This document shows positions 49,967 to 60,832 of a DNA stretch of 64,000 bases, one piece after another. This stretch comes from Camelus bactrianus. Taxonomy: Eukaryota; Chordata; Mammalia; Artiodactyla; Camelidae. The DNA lies in the NCBI RefSeq assembly GCF_048773025.1, contig NC_133539.1:36963001-37027000 (forward strand), in the 5' to 3' direction. Position 1 is the stretch's first letter, and every line of letters starts with the position of its first letter. The notes beneath the pieces were generated by a model that did not search any database, was not told the origin of the DNA, and was given only the letters and a program-made list of their open reading frames with translations. The position numbers were made by a program, and so were the translations under genes.

Positions 49967-50139
49967 TTAACTCTGCTCTGGTATCACATCAGAATTAACT
50001 AGGGACCTTGTTAAAACGCGTATCTTGGACAACATCAGTGACAAGTGCATCACAATAGGTAGGGGATGGGAACACAAAGTTACATTTAAAAAGATGTTCT
50101 GGTAATTTTTGTGCACAAGAACATTTGAAAAACATTGCC
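49967..50139 (+). mobile_element. MER5-type hAT (Charlie) fragment
   Basis: 'atcacatcagaattaactagggaccttgttaaaacgc', 'gtaggggatgggaa' and 'cacaagaacatttgaaaaacattg' follow a MER5A-like element. Its inverted termini are eroded. Confidence 0.65.
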
Positions 50140-51280
50140 AAAGGGGTCATGAATAAACAATCCCCCTTTTCTTACCTCCCATTTACTGTAGGTGGAGGAA
50201 TTCAGATTTGTATCTGATTGCATGACATTTCTCTTGGGATCTTGGTAAGATTTTACTACCATGTTGTCACAAATTAGGAACTGGTTTATGTTTTAACTTT
50301 GGTGCCTTTTGTAAACTTTTTTTCCCCTTTGGCTATTTCCACCCTTACTGGAGACAACGAAAACAGCAATACTAACTATATTTGTGCTTTTGCTAATATC
50401 CAAGGGAAGGATTAAGTTGGCTAAACTGACCTCAGAATATCTTAATAGGTTTTGTTGCTTTAGTTTTTAATGGAACACTCTTTTTAAAAGAGAAAGAGAA
50501 AGTGTACAACATATTTTGGATGAAATCTCTTTTTTTTTAAATTTTTTTTCTTTTTTTTCCCCCAGTTTTATTATGTAGAATTATTGCAGTTTGACTGCAC
50601 ATACAAATTATATTGCATGTAAATACATATAAACAGTATACTGCACATTTTTTAGTTTTCATTATGGACTCAGCAACATCTTATCAAAAAATACTCAAAC
50701 ACACGTCTGTTGAATTCTTCCTATTTTTTTTTTTTTGCAAGTATACAGCTTTTTCTTTTCTTATTGGGTGATTTTTAAATTTATATTTCAAGTTTTTCTT
50801 ACATATCATAGAATTCCCCATAATTAAGCTGTACACGTTTAAACTGTACTATTAAAAATTAGGTTTTTGTAGTTTATTAAAAACTAGAAAACTTATACCA
50901 AAGAATGGGATTTTTTAACATGTAAAATTGTATCTGTAATCTAAGATGCAAATGTTTTCTGTGTGTTTTGTGCTAGTCTCAAACTATCAATAACCAGTGT
51001 GGTAGACGGGTGCTTGTGGTTCTTGTTCTGACTGCAAGATGCCCTTCAGCAGTAACCATTAGGAAACTTTGGAAAAATAAATATTTATTCCTTACAGGAT
51101 CTCGAAATTCCACAGCACAGCTGGGACTGCACAGGAGGTGATGTGTAGAGAGGTTGAATGCTCAGGCCTGGGGTTCTCCTCTTATTGGGGTTGAGAGTGG
51201 GGGCCTAGGGATTTGTAAACTCACTCCTTATTGGTGAATTTAAAACATAAGAGCCGATCTTGACCTCCCAAATTTATTCC
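50140..51280. other. Unassigned sequence with a T-rich tract
   Basis: T-rich at 50528-50560, followed by 'ttttatta', which could be the complement of a polyadenylation signal of a minus-strand retrocopy. I cannot match it to any gene. 51070-51130 has an LTR-like look ('ataaatatttattccttacagg') but no ends. Confidence 0.35.
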
Positions 51281-51432
51281 CAACTATATTCATATCTTGT
51301 AGTAACCTTTAATGAAAAAGAATATGAGAACGGATATATGTATATGTATGACTGAACTATTATGCTGTACACCAGAAATTGACACATTCTAACTGACTAT
51401 ACTTCAATTAAAAAAAATAGTGAAAAAAAAAA
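51281..51432 (+). mobile_element. L1 3'-end stub, sense
   Basis: 'atatcttgtagtaacctttaatgaaaaagaatatgagaacgg', 'tgactgaactattatgctgtacaccagaaattgacac' and 'ctgactatacttcaattaaaaaaa' are the 3' end of an artiodactyl-type L1 with its A-rich tail. It belongs to the same 3'-end lineage as the stubs at 34.8 and 57.4 kb. No convincing target-site duplication. Confidence 0.85.
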
Positions 51433-52809
51433 CCCTCACAAAACGTAAGAGTGAGAATTTAAACCTCTGGAAGAGAAAAAACAAATGGCCCTAATGGTCA
51501 ATTATTGAAATCAACCAAGATCTCTAAAACAAAGGAGCCTCAGTGCGGGGAGGCAGCCAGGCTCTCTGTCTACTTATGTGGCTGGCCAGGTGTTTATTGA
51601 AGATAGCCGGCTTTGAAGTGAATGCCTCTTTGAAGTGGATGCCTTGGCAATCCAAGCTTAAATCAGGCACTTGCATGACAAAAAAGGAGAAAAAAAACTG
51701 TCTGGGTTTACACTACACTGATATCTATATTACTGCATTAGAGGGACATGAATAAAGATTATTTCATTATGGAAAAACTGAACAGTTTAGTGGAATGATT
51801 TACTCAAAGTATCAGATGTATCAATTAAGCTAAAAGCAAAAGATTAATAAACAAGGGTTGCATTTCATGTTTTATTCAAGCTAAATAAAATTTATCATCA
51901 TTAAATTAGTTTTACAGGACTCAGTCATTAAATGACCCCAAATCGCCGTCAAATAGAAAATATTCTATACATTGTGGGAGACCCAAAAAGGAGTCAAGTT
52001 GGGCTTAATTATCTGGCTTTGTGCTAATAATTATAAGTTGAATTATTTCCTTTCTCTTCATTTGAAGTAAGTTCGAAGTGATGGAGTTGTTTGGAGTTTA
52101 TTCCCATTTTCAGGCATACCTAGAACTTGGGTTAACTGACTGCATTCTTTTCAAATCTGAATTTCCCCATAACAATGACAGTGCTCAGAACAGGTTTTCT
52201 TCAAGTATTTTCCATTTAAAGTACTGAGTCTTTGACACAGACCCAAAGAAATTTCCTGGTGAAGAATAAGATTCTAATTGTCACATAGATCCTAATTGTC
52301 ATCCCACTTTCTCTTTCTCCTGGAATAACGAGGAAGATTCAGCAAAACTCATGCTTCCTAAGGGTTTCACAAACTGCCGTTACATCACTGTGTCTCAGCA
52401 AGCTGTCCTCTTCCAGTGTAAAGCACCCTCCATTTAACCCACACCGTCAACACTCATCTGTTACTGTGCAGGACAGTAGCCTCTCTTTCCAGAAAAACAG
52501 TCAGCCAAATTCAGATCTGTCCTTGGTTTCTGCCTTCCCTTTGTTTACACTAACAGAAGCATGGGTGACTTCTCAAATACTTTTGACACACACTGATGTC
52601 CTCACCACCTGTGAATCTTTTTTGTTTGTTTGTTTTTCTATTCCTTGTCAGGAATCCTCTGAGGCAACATCAAATCTTCTCAGTGAGAACTATTCTACTT
52701 CTAATATATAGAATAATCTGAATCCACCTTCCTCCTCATAAAACTGAAAAGCCATTTCCTCTGTGGTAAGCACACTGTATGCTTGTCTCACAAAATCCAC
52801 TGGTTACTA
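51433..52809. other. Unassigned sequence
   Basis: No gene recognised. The 81-codon frame at 52466-52711 is Ser/Thr-rich without known homology. Confidence 0.45.
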
Positions 52810-53060
52810 ATTGTCTACAGGTTAAATGCAAATTTTCTGATTGTTATCAAGATTATCTGCAAACTGGCCTCATTTATTTTTCTAATTTATGTCTCACCGA
52901 TTTCATTTATAAGCCCTAGATTGTAGTGTGCTTTTTCAATGTCATATTTACATATTATTTATGCTGAAACATCTCTTTTATCAGAAAGTTTAGATCATAC
53001 CCTTAATTTTGGTATTTCCATGTCTTAACTGTACTTTGAGAAAATCTTTAAATACAGGCT
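52810..53060 (+). repeat. Possible L2 fragment
   Basis: 'aagattatctgcaaactggcctcatttatttttctaatttatgtctcacc' loosely follows the L2 'cctacaaggccctacatgatctggcc ... tctctgacctcatctcc' text. Weak. Confidence 0.35.
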
Positions 53061-53554
53061 TCTCTATGATGTCTTAAGAGCAAAACAAGTACTATTATAC
53101 ATTATTATTAGCAGTGGTAGAATCCCAGTTTACAGTAGAGAAAAGGAGCCTGAAACAACTTGCTGTTATAAGGCTATTGAAAACTTTTACTATTTCTGAA
53201 ACATAATAGGTATTCTCCTTAGATATGCAAATTCATGTCAGGATAAATCAAACCTAAAGCTTATCAGTAACATAAATCAAAAAATTTTTTTCTCCATTGC
53301 AACAACTTTCCCACAGTTCGGGCCATTCAGCAAAAGGCATTCGGACTCCTGGCTAAATTGTTCTTCCCACCAAACAGTTCTCCACACTGCAGCCAGATTC
53401 ATGGTTGTAAAATTTAAATAAGATTGTAGCATTCCATAAATTTAGACGCTTGAGTGATTTCCCATGACTGCAGTATGGATGCCAATTTATTAATGTGGTT
53501 TACAAAACTTTGAGGATGTTTTATCCTATTTAACTCTCTTCCACTCCTCTTCTT

Positions 53555-54785
53555 CATACCCACCTCTTTTTTTTGGTTTAACATTTTTTATTGATTTATA
53601 ATAATTTTACAATGTTGTGTCAAATTCCAGTGTAAAGCACAATTTTTCAGTTATACATGAACATATATATATTCGTTGTCACATTTTTTTCTCTGTGAGC
53701 TACCATAAGGTCTTGCATATATTTCCCTGTGCTATACAGTATAATCTTGTCTATCCACTCTACATCTTGAAATCCCAGTCTATCCCCTCCCACCCCCCAC
53801 CTCCCTGGGAACCACATGTTTGTATTCTATGTCTATGAGTCTGTTTCTGTTTTGTATTTATGTTTTGTTTGTTTGTGTTTTTTTTTTTTTAGATTCCACA
53901 TATGAGCAATATCATATGGTATTTTTCTTTCTCTTTCTGGCTTACTTCACTTAGAATGACATTTTCCAGGGCATCCATCCATCCATGTTGCTGCAAATGG
54001 CATTATGTTGTTGGTTTTTATGGCTGAGTAGTATTCCATTGTATAAATATACCACTTCTTTATCCAGTCATCTGTTGATGGACATTTAGGCTGTTTCTAT
54101 GTCTTGGCTATTGTAAATAATGCTACTATGAACATTGGGGTGCAGGTGTCATCCTGAAGTGTAGGGTTCCTTCTGGATATATGCCCAGGAGCAGGATTCC
54201 TGGGTCATATGGTAAGTCTACTCCTAGTCTTTTGAGGAATCTCCATACTGTTTTCCACAGTGGCTGCACCAAACTGCATTCCCACCAGCAGTGGAGGAGG
54301 GTTCCCTTTTCTCCACAGCCTCTCCAGCATTTGTCATTTGTGGACTTTTGAATGATGGCCATTCTGACTGGTGTGAGGTGATACCTCATTGTAGTTTTGA
54401 TTTGCATTTCTCTGATAATTAGTGATATGGAGCATTTTTTCATGTGCCTATTGATCATTTGTATGTCTTCCTTGGAGAATTGCTTGTTTAGGTCTTCTGC
54501 CCATTTTTGGATTGGGTGTTTGTTTTTTTCTAATTAAGTCATATGAGCTGCTTATATATTCTGGAGATCAAGCCTTTGTTGGTTTCCTTTGCAAAAATTT
54601 TCTCCCATTCCGTAGGTTGTCTTTTTGTTTTACTTAGGGTTTCCTTTGCTGTGCAGAAGCTTGTAAGTTTCATTAGGTCCCATTTGTTTATTCTTGCTTT
54701 TATTTCTGTTGCTTGAGTAGACTGTTCTAGGAGAACATTTTTGAGATGTACGTCAGATAATGTGTTGCCTACATACCCACGTCTT
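53555..54785 (-). mobile_element. 5'-truncated young L1, antisense, nested in L2, with TSDs
   Basis: Target-site duplication 'catacccacctctt' (53555-53568) and 'catacccacgtctt' (54772-54785), 13 of 14 identical. About 1.2 kb on the minus strand: ORF2 C-terminal third, 3' UTR ('attttacaatgttgtgtcaaattccagtgtaaagcac' in reverse complement) and a short A tail. Its 3' UTR is of the same lineage as the 7.6 kb element. A small CATC expansion occurs at 53977-53991. Confidence 0.85.
54126..54458 (-). pseudogene. L1 ORF2 C-terminal fragment with frameshift
   Basis: Encodes [37 protein letters not shown], then [17 protein letters not shown], keeping the complete CX3CX7HX4C Cys-rich motif, and [21 protein letters not shown] short insertion near 54155 ('tcatcctgaagtgtaggg' against 'tctttttgaagtaggg' in the 20.1 kb copy) shifts frame, so the terminal [11 protein letters not shown] block is lost from this frame. 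Upstream ORF2 text continues to ~54771 in broken frames. Confidence 0.85.
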
Positions 54786-55159
54786 GACTTCTACAACTCC
54801 ACTTTCACCAGACTTCTGTGGTTATCCTAACATCTTACGCTCTTTCACTGATGGTCTTGGCATGTACTAGTTTCTTAATTGAGAACATCATTTTCCCTGA
54901 CTCCTGCAACAATCTTTGTCTAATTCAATGTTTAATTTTCTTTCCAATCCTAGGCTAAATATCATCTCATTCATGAGTCTGTCCTTTGTGCGATAAGCCT
55001 TTCTGAGTGTGGCAAGAACACTGTACTTCCACTGTCATAAACATCACACTCTCTATTGTCATTAATAGTTGCTTATCTGTATCCCTCAGTATAGTATTTG
55101 TTCACTAAGTCCAAGTAGCACAAATTGATTGGGCTTTACTGTTTCTTCACCACTTTCAA

Positions 55160-55940
55160 TGTAGGGGAGGTGAATTCTCGCACAACCAAGCAGTGCTCTG
55201 ACACCAGCTGGGTGTCCTACGATTCAACTCAATTCTGACACTACGTACCTGAAAATACTACCAGATTCCACACATTCAGGCTCAGTCGCACAAGACCACC
55301 TCCACTTCAGATGCAATCACAAGCCCACATTGCTAACCTGTGCTTCTGACCTATTGACTATGGACTGGAGATTCCCACAGCACCTTCCTGGGGTTGGCTG
55401 ATTTGCTAGGGCTGCTCACAGAACTCAGGAAAATCCTTTATTCACTAGATTATTAGATCACTGCAAAGGATATTAAAGGATGTGAATCAATAGCCAGATG
55501 AAGAGATACATAAGGTGAACAAACAAAGGAGCTTCAGTCCTCAAAGAGTTTGGGGCCAGGCACGGGAAAGTGTTCTGAACTCCTCTTTTTGAGTCTTAAT
55601 GGAGGTTTCATTACATAGGCACGATTGATTAAATTATTGGAGACCAGTGATTGAACTCAATCTTCAGTCCTCTCTTCTCCCTGGAGGTTGGGGATGGGAC
55701 TGAAAGTTTCAGCCCTCCAATCATAATGTTGATTCCCCTGGCAACCAGCCCCCATCCTTAAGTTACCTAGGGACTCTCCAGAAGTCACCTGTTAATGTAA
55801 CACAAGTGTCCTTTAACAAGAATGTCTTTATCACTCTTATCACTTAGGAGCTTCTAAGGGTTTTAGGAACTCTGCTCAAGAAATGGGGATGATGATCAAA
55901 TATATATTTTTAAAATTATAAATTACAATGTCATACAACC
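55160..55940 (-). mobile_element. Old ERVL-class LTR, antisense
   Basis: A long mammalian LTR pattern: 'cacaaccaagcagtgctctgacaccagctgggtgtcctacgattcaactc', 'gctgctcacagaactcaggaaa', 'agccagatgaagagatacataagg', 'ggaggtttcattacataggcacgattgattaaattattgg', 'ttgattcccctggcaaccagcccccatcctta', 'cttatcacttaggagcttctaagggttttaggaactctg', ending near 'aaattataaattacaatgtca'. Recognised as an ancient dispersed LTR; subfamily not fixed. No internal region. Confidence 0.7.
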
Positions 55941-56796
55941 CAGAATAGTTTTAGGTACCTAGTAGTCATCCAGTCAATATTTGCTAAGCGAATAAATGTA
56001 GATTGGTGGATAAAATGTGTAAAGTTCATGAAATTTCAGATTGCAGGGTAAGTTATGAATTTTGAGGAAGAACTACCACTATACACACACATACTGACAA
56101 TATATATTATCTAAATATGTGGGACTTAATAGAAGTCAAGTGGCAAGAAAGGGATGGAACAACTGTCTATGATTTCTGAGAGTCATGTGGTTGATGGGGA
56201 CACATCTATCACTGCTAGAACTAAAAGGGAGGCAAATTTTTATTAAGCACTGCTCTTTTACATATTGAGGTTTATAGCAACCATTTGAAATCATCTACAC
56301 TAAAAATCTAGATACTTCCACTTATGGGAATATTGACCAATACTAGACATTACTGGTTCTTAAACTCACTGGTAGCAAGGTCACCTCCTTGTCAAGGTGT
56401 GGAAAGCAGAAAGTACCCAAAAGCTTTTGAACAAAGTCAGTTCTTCATTATTCCAGGTGGTCATGTTTCCAGAGCATGCTAGAAAAGTAGGTTAAAAAAG
56501 AGAGAGAGGGTAGATTGGATCAACACTAGGGAAACCCAAAGTAGGCAAATTTTATCATAAACAACCCCAGCATTTATGTCCAGGCCCAGCTGGGGGATTC
56601 TAACACACTTGAGAGCTCATAAACTTACACGTGATGTGTGAGTGAAACTGAGTCCCCCTAAAACGGAGCTCCCTTACTGAACTTATGGTTAACCTCTCTA
56701 TCCAAAACTTTATTCCCTTTCTTGTCCTGCCCCTGTTCTCCTCAGAACTGAGGAGTATCAAAAAGAAAGAAAAAAACAAAACAAAAACAAAAAACT
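55941..56796. other. Unassigned sequence
   Basis: No gene or repeat recognised. It ends in an A-rich 'aaaaagaaagaaaaaaacaaaac' run directly left of the LTR. Confidence 0.45.
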
Positions 56797-57373
56797 GTGG
56801 GGCTTAAAACTGAGCAGGACCCTGCAGGGCCTTCCTAAGTACAAAAGCCCACCATGCCCCCCCTTTCTTGTTTGTAGAAGAAAAGGCTTTAGTCTCCTAG
56901 GCCTTCCCTTAGTTCCAAAGGGCAGGTTCAAACTGTTAATAGGACAGTAGAGTCGCAGGACACCGCGTTCCTCCTGAAGGAATATAGATAGCAGTGTGAT
57001 GCATATCATCGAGTTGTTCTAGAGAAAGCAAGACATTCCCACCGCCACCCAGGTGGAGGATGGTGACTACATGCTGACCACAAGCAGTAGACCCCAGGCT
57101 GGTTGGAATGAGAAGGTTCAGATTCCTGAAACATCACCTTATTACCTCACCACCAACTAGTCAGAAGAAGGTCACGTATCCTGAGACCCTCTACCCTAAT
57201 GCTGTCTTTAAAAACTTTACCTGAAAGCCACTGGAGAGTTCAGGTTTTCTGAGCATGAGCTGCCCATCCTCTTTGCTTGGCACTCTGCAAATAAACCCTT
57301 CTTTTGCTGCGAACACCCACTGTCAGAGTTCGGCTCTCTCTGCTACAAGCCTGTGAACCCTTGCTCGGTAACA
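56797..57373 (+). mobile_element. Probable ERV1-like LTR
   Basis: Candidate ends are 'tgtggggctta' and 'ctcggtaaca' (TG...CA). The U3/R part carries 'gtctttaaaaactttacctg', 'gagcatgagctgcccatcctctttgcttgg' and an AATAAA signal at 57290-57295, then a U5 of ~80 bp with 'cactgtcagagttcggctctctc'. This is the layout of class I LTRs. A purine-rich run lies directly to its left. No matching 4-bp duplication seen, so the left boundary is uncertain. Confidence 0.6.
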
Positions 57374-57394
57374 TGAGTAGTGTCAACACAGTGC

Positions 57395-57584
57395 CAAGCT
57401 TAGTGTTTATTTTCTTTTTCTTTTTTTTAAATTGAAGTATAGTCAGTTACAATGTGTCAATCTCTGGTCTACAGCATAATGTCCCAGTCATGCATATACA
57501 TACATATATTTGTTTTCATATTCTTTTTCATTAAAGGTTATTACAAGATATTGAACATAGTTCCCTGCAAGCTTAGTGTTTATT
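57395..57584 (-). mobile_element. Very short young L1 3'-end insertion with perfect 17-bp TSD
   Basis: 'caagcttagtgtttatt' occurs at 57395-57411 and again, identical, at 57568-57584. Between them (57412-57567) is a T-rich A-tail complement and 'aattgaagtatagtcagttacaatgtgtcaatctctgg ... ttacaagatattgaacatagttccctg', the antisense L1 3' end. A severely 5'-truncated, probably fairly recent insertion. Confidence 0.93.
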
Positions 57585-57889
57585 GAAGTGAACTCAGTTG
57601 AATGTCTGCATCTTTCTCTCTTTCTAATTCCTTTTAACTGGTATCCTAAGGTTTTGTCTTTTATGCCAAACTCCACCATCAAAATCTATTTTTTCTCTCT
57701 CTAAAAGATCAAATATCAATCACATATTTATTCTCCAATTGCATTTAAAGTCACTTTTGCTTTCTCTCTCAAGAATATTTGAAGTGTATACCTTATCTTC
57801 AATTGGGAATTGGTTCGGTCTCCGTTAAAAGAATGCCATGCTTCACAAAGCAGGCAAGCCAAAAAAAAAAAAACAAAAAAACCCTTCCT
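57585..57889. other. Unassigned spacer
   Basis: Includes an A-rich run at 57859-57886. No gene recognised. Confidence 0.5.
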
Positions 57890-58200
57890 GTTTCGTAGCT
57901 AACTCCCTTTTATCTTTTAGAAGAAAGATCAAATATCACCTCTTCCAGTAAGTCTCCCTTGCCCTTTAGAGCAAGTTGATTGCTCTGATAAAAGTTTGTG
58001 TCATAATTTGAACTTTTCTTTCATATCTCTTACTAATTAGATTTCTGTACAGTTACTTTTTGTTCAGTGCCCATCTCCCCAATATGCTGTAAGTTCCTTG
58101 TGGGATTTGGGGGGGCATCCTCATTTTCTTGCAACACTATCTTCAGTAAGTAACACAGTGCCAATCATATAGTTGGCATGTTACAAACATCTCTTCTGAA
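57890..58200 (+). repeat. L2 LINE 3' end
   Basis: 'agatcaaatatcacctcttccagtaagtctcccttgccc', 'tttctgtacagttactttttgttcagtgcc', 'atgctgtaagttccttgtgggatttgg' and 'agtgccaatcatatagttggcatgtta' follow L2 to its 3' end. Confidence 0.75.
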
Positions 58201-58851
58201 TACACTAAAAATGAATATAATGTAGAAGCTCTAGGTCAAAAGTAAATTTAAGGGGTTTTATGGTCAAGAGAGCTGCTGTTCTCCTCTCACATTATTTAAA
58301 GAGTCATGTTCTCTGCTCAGCATAAGGCTTACGATCTTCCTGAGGACAAGGCTTGGGTGAGGGTAACGGTTATAGACGGGAGCTGGTGTTGTTCCACTTT
58401 GGCACAGAAGAAATTGGAACTTGAAGGTAATAAGGTGATAAGATTTAGGAGTTGGATAATAAGTCTAATAAGGATAAAGGAGTTTTGAAAATTTTCAAGA
58501 AGTGTTGGTATGATACTTATTTTACTTGTTTCCTAATTATCTATAATATAGTGTAGCCCAAATCTGAAAGATGCAGATAAACAGTTCTAAGTTATTAACA
58601 AGTTGGAATTATTTTATCTACATCTAAACAAATATTGTTACTCTGAAAAATGCGTCTTGTTCAGTGACAGGAAACTCAGCTCTATTGTTCTGTTTTTATT
58701 TCACCACCTGTCTTGTTTTACATCTTTTAAATTATTCAGAATAGAAAACGTAAGGTGTTACTTGTTAAGTAACATCCACTGGGTTCTGATTTTCCTCTGT
58801 CTTATTAACATGTCACTCAAAATGGTGTCACCATAACATATTTAGATGCTG
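58201..58851. other. Unassigned sequence
   Basis: No gene recognised; small open frames only. Confidence 0.5.
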
Positions 58852-58855
58852 TCAC

Positions 58856-59471
58856 TGGTGCAGGAAAAACGGATGTGGGGCGTGAGGAGGGCCGTGTCCC
58901 AGGCTTCGGTTGAGCCCCTGGGACGTGCCCTGCCAAGTGTGGGTCCTTGGCTTTGTGCAGGAAAAAATTTAAGAGTGAGCCACAGTTGAGTAAAGGTAAA
59001 TTTATTTAAAGAGATACATTGAAAGGCAAGAGAAAGGCCATGAGGTGTGGGGGTTTAAAGTAGGTAAACACTCCGTTGACAGAATGTGGGCTGTCTCTGA
59101 AGGGAGAGAGAGAGGCAGCCAGGAGGGGCAGTGTTGCCTGTTTTTATGGGGTTTGGTAGCTTCATATGCAAATAAGTGGAAGGACCAGTCTAACTTGTCT
59201 GGGGAAGGGGCTGGGAATCCCAAGAAGTCGGCCATTTCCCACTCTTTGACCTTTTGTGGCTAGCCTTGGGACTGTCATGGTGCCTGTGGGCATGTTATTC
59301 ACCATGCTAATCTATTACAATAGGCATATAATGAAGCTAACAGTCTACAAGAAGTTACATCTCCCACCATCTTGAGCTTCAAGGCCAACTGGGGGTTGAA
59401 TCTTTCACCATTTTGATGTTAATTGCTGTAGCATTCCTTGAATGGCTGTGCCCTGCCCCCTTCCTGTCTCA
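58856..59471 (-). mobile_element. Solo LTR (family X, copy 2), antisense, 4-bp TSD
   Basis: Flanked by 'tcac' (58852-58855 and 59472-59475). On the minus strand it begins TGAGACAGGAAGGGGGCAGG and ends ...CCTGCACCA. The AATAAA complement is at 59001-59006. Same family and orientation as 36194-36826, with high identity by eye. No internal region. Probably class I (ERV1) from the 4-bp duplication. Confidence 0.78.
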
Positions 59472-59475
59472 TCAC

Positions 59476-60828
59476 CACATCCTTCTAACGCATACACCAT
59501 ATACTATAAATGTTCTCTTGCTCTTCTCACTCTTTACCTTGTTCCCTTTCATCACATTCTTTTCAAGTTTCCGTGGGAAAGCTAATAAAAAAAAAGGTAA
59601 TGATGCATTTTCTAGATGTACCAGTTTAGTAATATTTTCACTGTGGGGTTTAATGCTGTGAGAGTTTTTACTTCATCACAGATGTGGACGTATCCTCTTT
59701 AACAGGAATAAGATAATGTTTTTTGTATGAGATTTTTAATTTTTTTTTTCTTTTTTATGCACCTGAATTATTCGATCTAGCATTTATATGAAACCGTTTG
59801 ACTATAACCATTTCTGCCTTTTTGAAGTATGATATATGTTCTCACTAGTCTCAGCAGTTTTAATGGTTTGCTCCTATTATTCCTCTCATGTTAGGATATT
59901 GAAAATTTTTGATTAAATACAAAAGAAAAAATTGAAGAAAATCTTGAGAATTGATTTTCTTGTGACAAAGTTGTAGGGATATGGCAGTAATATGCAGAAG
60001 CAATTAGTTTTAGGAAAAACTTAATCTCTACTAACACTGCTCTTCTAATAAGCACATACACACATCTACAAGGTAAAACTACATTAGAAATCAAAACAAA
60101 AATTAAGATTGCACTATGAGTCCATGACATGTTACTTTAAAAAAAAAAATGTGTTGCTTCTGTTTTTCCTCCCTACTTACCCACCAAAGGAAAAAAACTG
60201 TCTGTTATCTGTAAAAGAAAGGCATGTAAAATTATATTTTATAAATCTCTAAGTTCCCATGAAAAAACAAAAGGTAAATAAATCAAAGGAATAAGACAAA
60301 AGCAGATCAAAAATATCCTCATTTAATGAGCTATCTTAGAGAAATCTAAAAATATTTAATGTAGGTTAATAAAGGAAGATTACCTACTTTTCTACATTTT
60401 TACTTGTGTGTAGAATTTTTTTCATTTTTTAACATTTAAAAATAAATTTGAATATTTGTCATTCCTTATTTTGTTTCATAAAACTAGCATCTTGTAAAAA
60501 TCAGCAGAAGCAGAGTTCATTTGAGTCTTCAGTTAAACAGCAGCAGAACCCAGTTGCTTTCCAGTTGAGCCCCAGCCATTTTGCAGTTGAAATATCACAG
60601 AAGATTCTTTCTGTGTCTGCCACCACCAATTGAAGCACAACAGAGAAAATAGAGGTTAATCAGTTTCTCTGTGCAGGTCCTTTCAAAGGAAGGTTTAGTC
60701 CAGGCAAAGGTTTCCTAGATTGTGTTCCACAAATCCCAATTTCTTAGACCTTAAAATGTGTTACCTCATTGAAAACTCTTACGTGGTTAAGATTGGAAAA
60801 CACTGAGTTAAACAAAGCAACTATTCTT
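59476..60828. other. Unassigned sequence; one weak exon-like patch
   Basis: AT-rich. At 60448-60633 a 61-codon frame has a Gln/Ser-rich, less AT-rich stretch following a pyrimidine-rich 'ttccttattttgtttcataaaactag'. This is exon-like but unproven. 60690-60810 has an eroded DNA-transposon look ('ggaaaacactgagttaaac'). Confidence 0.4.
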
Positions 60829-60832
60829 TTAC

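Larger units (their letters stand above)
53370..55110 (+). repeat. L2 LINE split by a younger L1
   Basis: The left part (53370-53568) reads 'cactgcagccagattcatggttgtaaaattt', 'attccataaatttagacgcttgagtgatttcccatgac', 'tttatcctatttaactctcttccactcctc'. The right part (54786-55110) continues the L2 order with 'ctaaatatcatctcattcatgagtctgtcctttgtg', 'aacatcacactctctattgtcattaatag' and 'gtatccctcagtatagtatttgttcactaa'. The L1 at 53569-54771 was inserted between them. Confidence 0.6.

Noticed and set aside
50525-50990. Possible minus-strand processed retrocopy (T-rich tract followed by a complement of AATAAA)
   Set aside because: No coding similarity to any gene I know and no target-site duplication found; left as unassigned.
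51070-51240. LTR-like sequence with 'ataaatatttatt'
   Set aside because: No TG/CA ends or flanking duplication could be placed.
59045-59263. Open frame in the 59 kb region
   Set aside because: Lies wholly inside a solo LTR, with no gene character.
36194-59471. One large provirus bounded by the two sister LTRs
   Set aside because: Each LTR has its own different 4-bp duplication, the interval holds L2, MIR, MaLR and L1 fossils rather than retroviral genes, and it is too long. They are separate solo LTRs.
60690-60815. Eroded hAT-type transposon
   Set aside because: Only scattered resemblance ('gtgttccacaaat', 'ggaaaacactgagttaaac'); no paired inverted termini.
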